DNA of 64,000 nucleotides from Arthrobacter sp. 24S4-2 (GTDB taxonomy: Bacteria > Actinomycetota > Actinomycetes > Actinomycetales > Micrococcaceae): NCBI RefSeq assembly GCF_005280255.1, contig NZ_CP040018.1, positions 5,208,001 to 5,272,000 on the forward strand, given 5' to 3'. The notes under the pieces are model-generated. The model did no database searches. It saw only the letters and a list, made by a program, of their open reading frames with translations, and was not told the origin of the DNA. How positions within the stretch are numbered: the first letter of the stretch is position 1; each line of letters starts with the position of its first letter. Of the stretch, positions 61,293-64,000 are shown one piece after another. The translations under genes and the position numbers were made by a program.

Positions 61293-61703
61293 ATGAACAT
61301 CTCACTCCAGTACTGCAACATCACAGTCAACGACACCGAAAAAGCCCTCACCTTCTACCGGGATGCCCTCGGGCTCGAGGTGCGCAACGACGTCGCCTCC
61401 GGAGGATTCCACTGGGTTACGCTCGGCAGCGCCGCCCAGCCGGACCTCGAGATCGTGCTCTCCGAACCGCATGCCGGCCGTTCCCAGGAGGACGGGGACA
61501 TGATGCAGGAGCTCCTCACCAAGGGAGTCCTGCCCATGCTCGTTTTCCGCACCGACGACCTGGACGCAACGTTCGAAAAAGTCCGGGCGACCGGCGCCGA
61601 GGTAATGCAGGAGCCCATCGACCAGCCCTGGGGTCCGCGCGACTGCGCCTTCCGGGATCCCTCCGGCAACATGGTCCGGATCTCCCAGGCCACGAAGGCG
61701 TAA
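61293..61703 (+). CDS. VOC-family (glyoxalase/bleomycin-resistance-fold) protein
   Basis: A 136-aa single VOC domain pair. NISLQYCNITVNDTEKALTF, then YRDALGLEVRNDVASGGFHW, PMLVFRTDDLDATFEKVRAT and DCAFRDPSGNMVRI match the VOC superfamily, with a Glu near the C-terminal metal site replaced by Arg-Asp. Substrate not predictable. It is probably in an operon with the AraC gene and ends in the strongest terminator of the window. Confidence 0.88.
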   Translation: MNISLQYCNITVNDTEKALTFYRDALGLEVRNDVASGGFHWVTLGSAAQPDLEIVLSEPHAGRSQEDGDMMQELLTKGVLPMLVFRTDDLDATFEKVRATGAEVMQEPIDQPWGPRDCAFRDPSGNMVRISQATKA

Positions 61704-61727
61704 CGTTCCACACCACAAATGAACAAC

Positions 61728-61771
61728 CCGGGAATCCCCCGCCGGAACGTCCGGCGGGGGATTCCCGGTTT
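61728..61771 (+). terminator. intrinsic terminator after the AraC-VOC pair
   Basis: A perfect 18-bp stem (CCGGGAATCCCCCGCCGG and its exact complement) with a 5-nt loop (AACGT), followed by TTT, lies 25 nt after the VOC stop. It is the longest uninterrupted stem in the window. Confidence 0.93.
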
Positions 61772-61959
61772 GGCGGGAAGGCCCAAACATTGGTCCGGCG
61801 GGCGGGCCTGGATCCCTGGAGGTGCTGCTGCCAGACCGTCAGCTGCAGCTTTCCGGAATCTGCCGAATATTGGTCAGCATCTTCCACTTCCGTCCCGGAC
61901 ACCTGGCCACCCATCGGCTCAGACCCTCGCTTCCGATGTTGCCGGCCTGGAGGTGGCGT

Positions 61960-62188
61960 CTGCAGCGCCGGCCCGCGCGCTGCTGATCGTCCAAGAGAAC
62001 GGCGACTCGGTGGCAGGCGGCGCCCTCCGCAGGCACAGGATCTGGACCCACTCCGCCCACCGCCGCCGCGGACCGGCCCGATTCGTGCTGGCCGAAATTC
62101 AGGGTACGAGCCGCAGGTCGACCTGGCCTCGGATCGGGAAACCATCAAATTCCTGGCTTTCACGAAAGATCTGGACCCCCGCAGCTAA
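61960..62188 (+). pseudogene. decayed GNAT-like acetyltransferase fragment
   Basis: One frame reads ARALLIVQENGDSVAGGALR then RIWTHSAHRRRGPARFVLAE, which matches the beta4/alpha3 acetyl-CoA region of GNAT enzymes. A second frame continues GYEPQVDLASDRETIKFLAF and ends TKDLDPRS at a TAA. There is no start codon or N-terminal part, and the two pieces are out of frame. I read it as a pseudogene remnant; the family match for the second piece is weak. Confidence 0.4.
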
Positions 62189-62197
62189 GCTATCGGC

Positions 62198-63937
62198 ATG
62201 GCCATCAAATCCACTGCAGATAAAGTCGCCACCATCCAAAAGGGGTACACCCTGGAGGGCGCCACCATCGAGCTGGGAGCCGCCATCGTCGACGGCGAAC
62301 TCCACAAGGATGCCCCCGTCCGGCTGCCGCTCTCCATGATGAACCGGCACGGGCTGGTTGCCGGCGCAACGGGCACGGGCAAGACCGTCACGCTCCACAT
62401 GATGGCGGAACAGCTTTCCAATGCGGGAGTTCCCGTGTTCCTGGCAGACATCAAAGGCGACCTGTCCGGGGTAGCCACAGCTGCCATCGGCAGCGAGAAA
62501 CTGAAGGTGCGCACGGACAGCATCGGGCAGGCCTGGGCCGGCAAGACGTTCCCGGTGGAGTTCCTGGCGCTCGGCGGGGACGGCAACGGCATCCCGGTCC
62601 GTGCCACCATCACCTCGTTCGGGCCCATCCTGCTCTCACGTATCCTGGACCTCAACGACACCCAGGAATCCAGCTTGCAGCTCGTGTTCCACTTTGCGGA
62701 CAAGAACAACTTGGAGCTCATCGACCTCAAGGACCTCCGGTCCGTCATCCAGTTCCTTACCTCGGACGAGGGCAAGGACGAGCTTGAGGCACTGGGCGGC
62801 CTCTCCAAAGCCACGGCCGGCGTCATCCTCCGTGAACTCGTGACCCTCGAGGCCCAGGGCATGGAGGCGTTCTTCGGCGAGCCCGAGTTCGACACCGCCG
62901 AGCTGCTGCGCACCGCCCCCGACGGCCGCGGCGTCATCAGCTGCCTGGAACTGCCCACGCTGCAGACCAAGCCCCTGGTGTTCTCCACCTTCCTCATGTG
63001 GCTGCTCGCGGACCTCTTCGAGGACCTGCCGGAGGCCGGCGACCTGGACAAGCCCAAACTCGTCTTCTTCCTCGACGAGGCCCACCTGTTGTTCAACGAC
63101 GCTTCCAAGGCATTCCTGGAGGCCATCACCACCACTGTCCGGCTCATCCGGTCCAAGGGCGTGGGCATCTTCTTCGTGACGCAAACACCGAAGGACGTTC
63201 CGGCCGACGTCCTTGGCCAGCTGGCCAACCGCATCCAGCACGCGTTGAGGGCATTCACCCCGGAAGATGCCAAGGCGCTGAAAGCCACGGTGTCAACGTT
63301 CCCGATAAGCGACTATGACCTTGAGGAAACCCTCACCTCCGCCGGCATCGGCGAGGCCGTCATCACGGTCATGAATGAGAAGGGCGCGCCCACACCGGTG
63401 GCCCTGACCCGGCTTCGCGCTCCGGAATCCGTGATGGGGCCCAGCTCCGACGAACTGGTCAAAAGCACCGTGGCAGGTTCCGCGCTCCTCGCCAAGTACG
63501 GCACGGCCGTGGACAACGTCTCCGCCTACGAAAAAATCACTGGCAAGGCCGCCGCACCCACGGGGGCCGCAGCACCGGGCCAGCCCCCCACGCCGTCCAC
63601 AGGCGTGTTTGTGCCCGGGAGCCCTACGCCCGGTAGGCCTGACCCCGGGGCCATGGACCAGGCGGCGGTCGACGCCGACGCCCGGCGCATCGAGGAAGAA
63701 ATCCTGGGGCGCCCCAGCAGCCGTCCGGCACCTGCGCCGGAACGGCCCAGGAACGTGGAACGCCAGGCGCCGCCGGCATCCCAGGGTTCCGGCGGCGGAA
63801 TGGTGGGCGACCTCGGGGAAGCCTTGGGCGGCGCGCTTGGCGGTGGGCTCAAAAGCATGGCCCGGTCGCTGGGAACCCAGCTTGGCCGGGAGCTCCTGCG
63901 CGGCGTTTTCGGCACCTCCTCAAGACGCCGCCGGTAA
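62198..63937 (+). CDS. HerA-like (DUF853) ATPase
   Basis: A 579-aa FtsK/HerA-fold ATPase. GLVAGATGTGKTVTLHMMAE is Walker A (residues 56-63), VFLADIKGDLSG is the DUF853 hallmark, LVFFLDEAHLLF is Walker B, and FFVTQTPKDVPADVLGQLAN is a sensor region. The C-terminal ~110 residues are Pro/Ala/Gly-rich with a basic end (SSRRRR). HerA-type ATPases move on DNA in repair or act as structural ATPases; the bacterial DUF853 branch has no agreed role. It begins 9 nt after the GNAT remnant. Confidence 0.88.
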   Translation: MAIKSTADKVATIQKGYTLEGATIELGAAIVDGELHKDAPVRLPLSMMNRHGLVAGATGTGKTVTLHMMAEQLSNAGVPVFLADIKGDLSGVATAAIGSEKLKVRTDSIGQAWAGKTFPVEFLALGGDGNGIPVRATITSFGPILLSRILDLNDTQESSLQLVFHFADKNNLELIDLKDLRSVIQFLTSDEGKDELEALGGLSKATAGVILRELVTLEAQGMEAFFGEPEFDTAELLRTAPDGRGVISCLELPTLQTKPLVFSTFLMWLLADLFEDLPEAGDLDKPKLVFFLDEAHLLFNDASKAFLEAITTTVRLIRSKGVGIFFVTQTPKDVPADVLGQLANRIQHALRAFTPEDAKALKATVSTFPISDYDLEETLTSAGIGEAVITVMNEKGAPTPVALTRLRAPESVMGPSSDELVKSTVAGSALLAKYGTAVDNVSAYEKITGKAAAPTGAAAPGQPPTPSTGVFVPGSPTPGRPDPGAMDQAAVDADARRIEEEILGRPSSRPAPAPERPRNVERQAPPASQGSGGGMVGDLGEALGGALGGGLKSMARSLGTQLGRELLRGVFGTSSRRRR

Positions 63938-64000
63938 GGCTGGCCAGCCGCCGCCGGACTGTCTGACAGCCGCCGGGCGGCGTCACGCGGGACTGCCGCT

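Overview
The window looks like chromosome of a high-GC actinobacterium of the Arthrobacter/Pseudarthrobacter type (Micrococcaceae). This rests on the GC-rich codon use with frequent GTG starts, a SAM-IV-type riboswitch ahead of metZ, a TPP-riboswitch-controlled YkoEDC-like ECF transporter, a bifunctional PutA, an HTH-MurA fusion and a MrpA-B fusion operon. The genus is inferred from gene content and was not checked by alignment.

Layout. 1-2.5 kb is a graveyard of gene ends: an unidentified 5'-open fragment joined to a GH32 gene lacking its N-terminus, a DUF6262-like transposon-gene tail, a Y-family polymerase (UmuC-like) tail, and an intact DUF3846 gene typical of plasmids and phages. 2.6-9.4 kb holds a GntR regulator, a low-molecular-weight tyrosine phosphatase coupled to a P-loop-kinase/PabB fusion, cardiolipin synthase, PabC and a DinB-fold protein. 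9.5-11.4 kb has a GNAT enzyme facing an EAL protein. 11.5-17.8 kb is a sulfur-flavoured region: a leftward operon (flavin monooxygenase, ammonia-lyase-like protein without the MIO triad, cysteine synthase) diverges from a rightward riboswitch-DUF1737-rhodanese-metZ operon. 18-25 kb has small proteins, a YbdK-like ligase, HTH-MurA and the thiamine-precursor ECF transporter. 25.7-32.2 kb is the Mrp antiporter operon, read leftward as A(B)-C-D-E-F-G with 4-nt or longer overlaps. 32-36 kb has an Atg22-type MFS protein, a KhtT/KhtU-like antiporter pair and dcd. 36-43 kb has a secreted CAP protein, an SRPBCC protein, tRNA-Gly(CCC), a 49-aa Lys-rich protein coupled to a carboxyethylornithine-synthase-like gene, an MFS exporter and a LysR regulator. 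43-50 kb has a small zinc ribbon, PutA and an amino-acid permease divergent from a LysR regulator. 50-64 kb has PanD, an AEC carrier, a pseudo-OtsB/GH15 fusion, a receiver-SpoIIE phosphatase, a luciferase-like protein, a secreted coiled-coil protein, a secreted hydrolase-like protein, AraC, VOC and a HerA-like ATPase.

Two window-wide patterns stand out. First, a repeat family with a 13-nt core GACGCTCTCTCAC and 19-nt variable linkers, so a strict 32-bp period, occurs as short arrays at five loci. It supplies stop codons, a Shine-Dalgarno sequence and a C-terminal protein tail to neighbouring genes. Second, six otherwise well-conserved genes (pabB, EAL, cysteine synthase, ammonia-lyase-like, two small zinc ribbons) are each broken by the apparent loss of one base in a 3-4 nt C/G run. 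This suggests either systematic consensus errors or a real mutational bias; the products should be read as intact families until checked.
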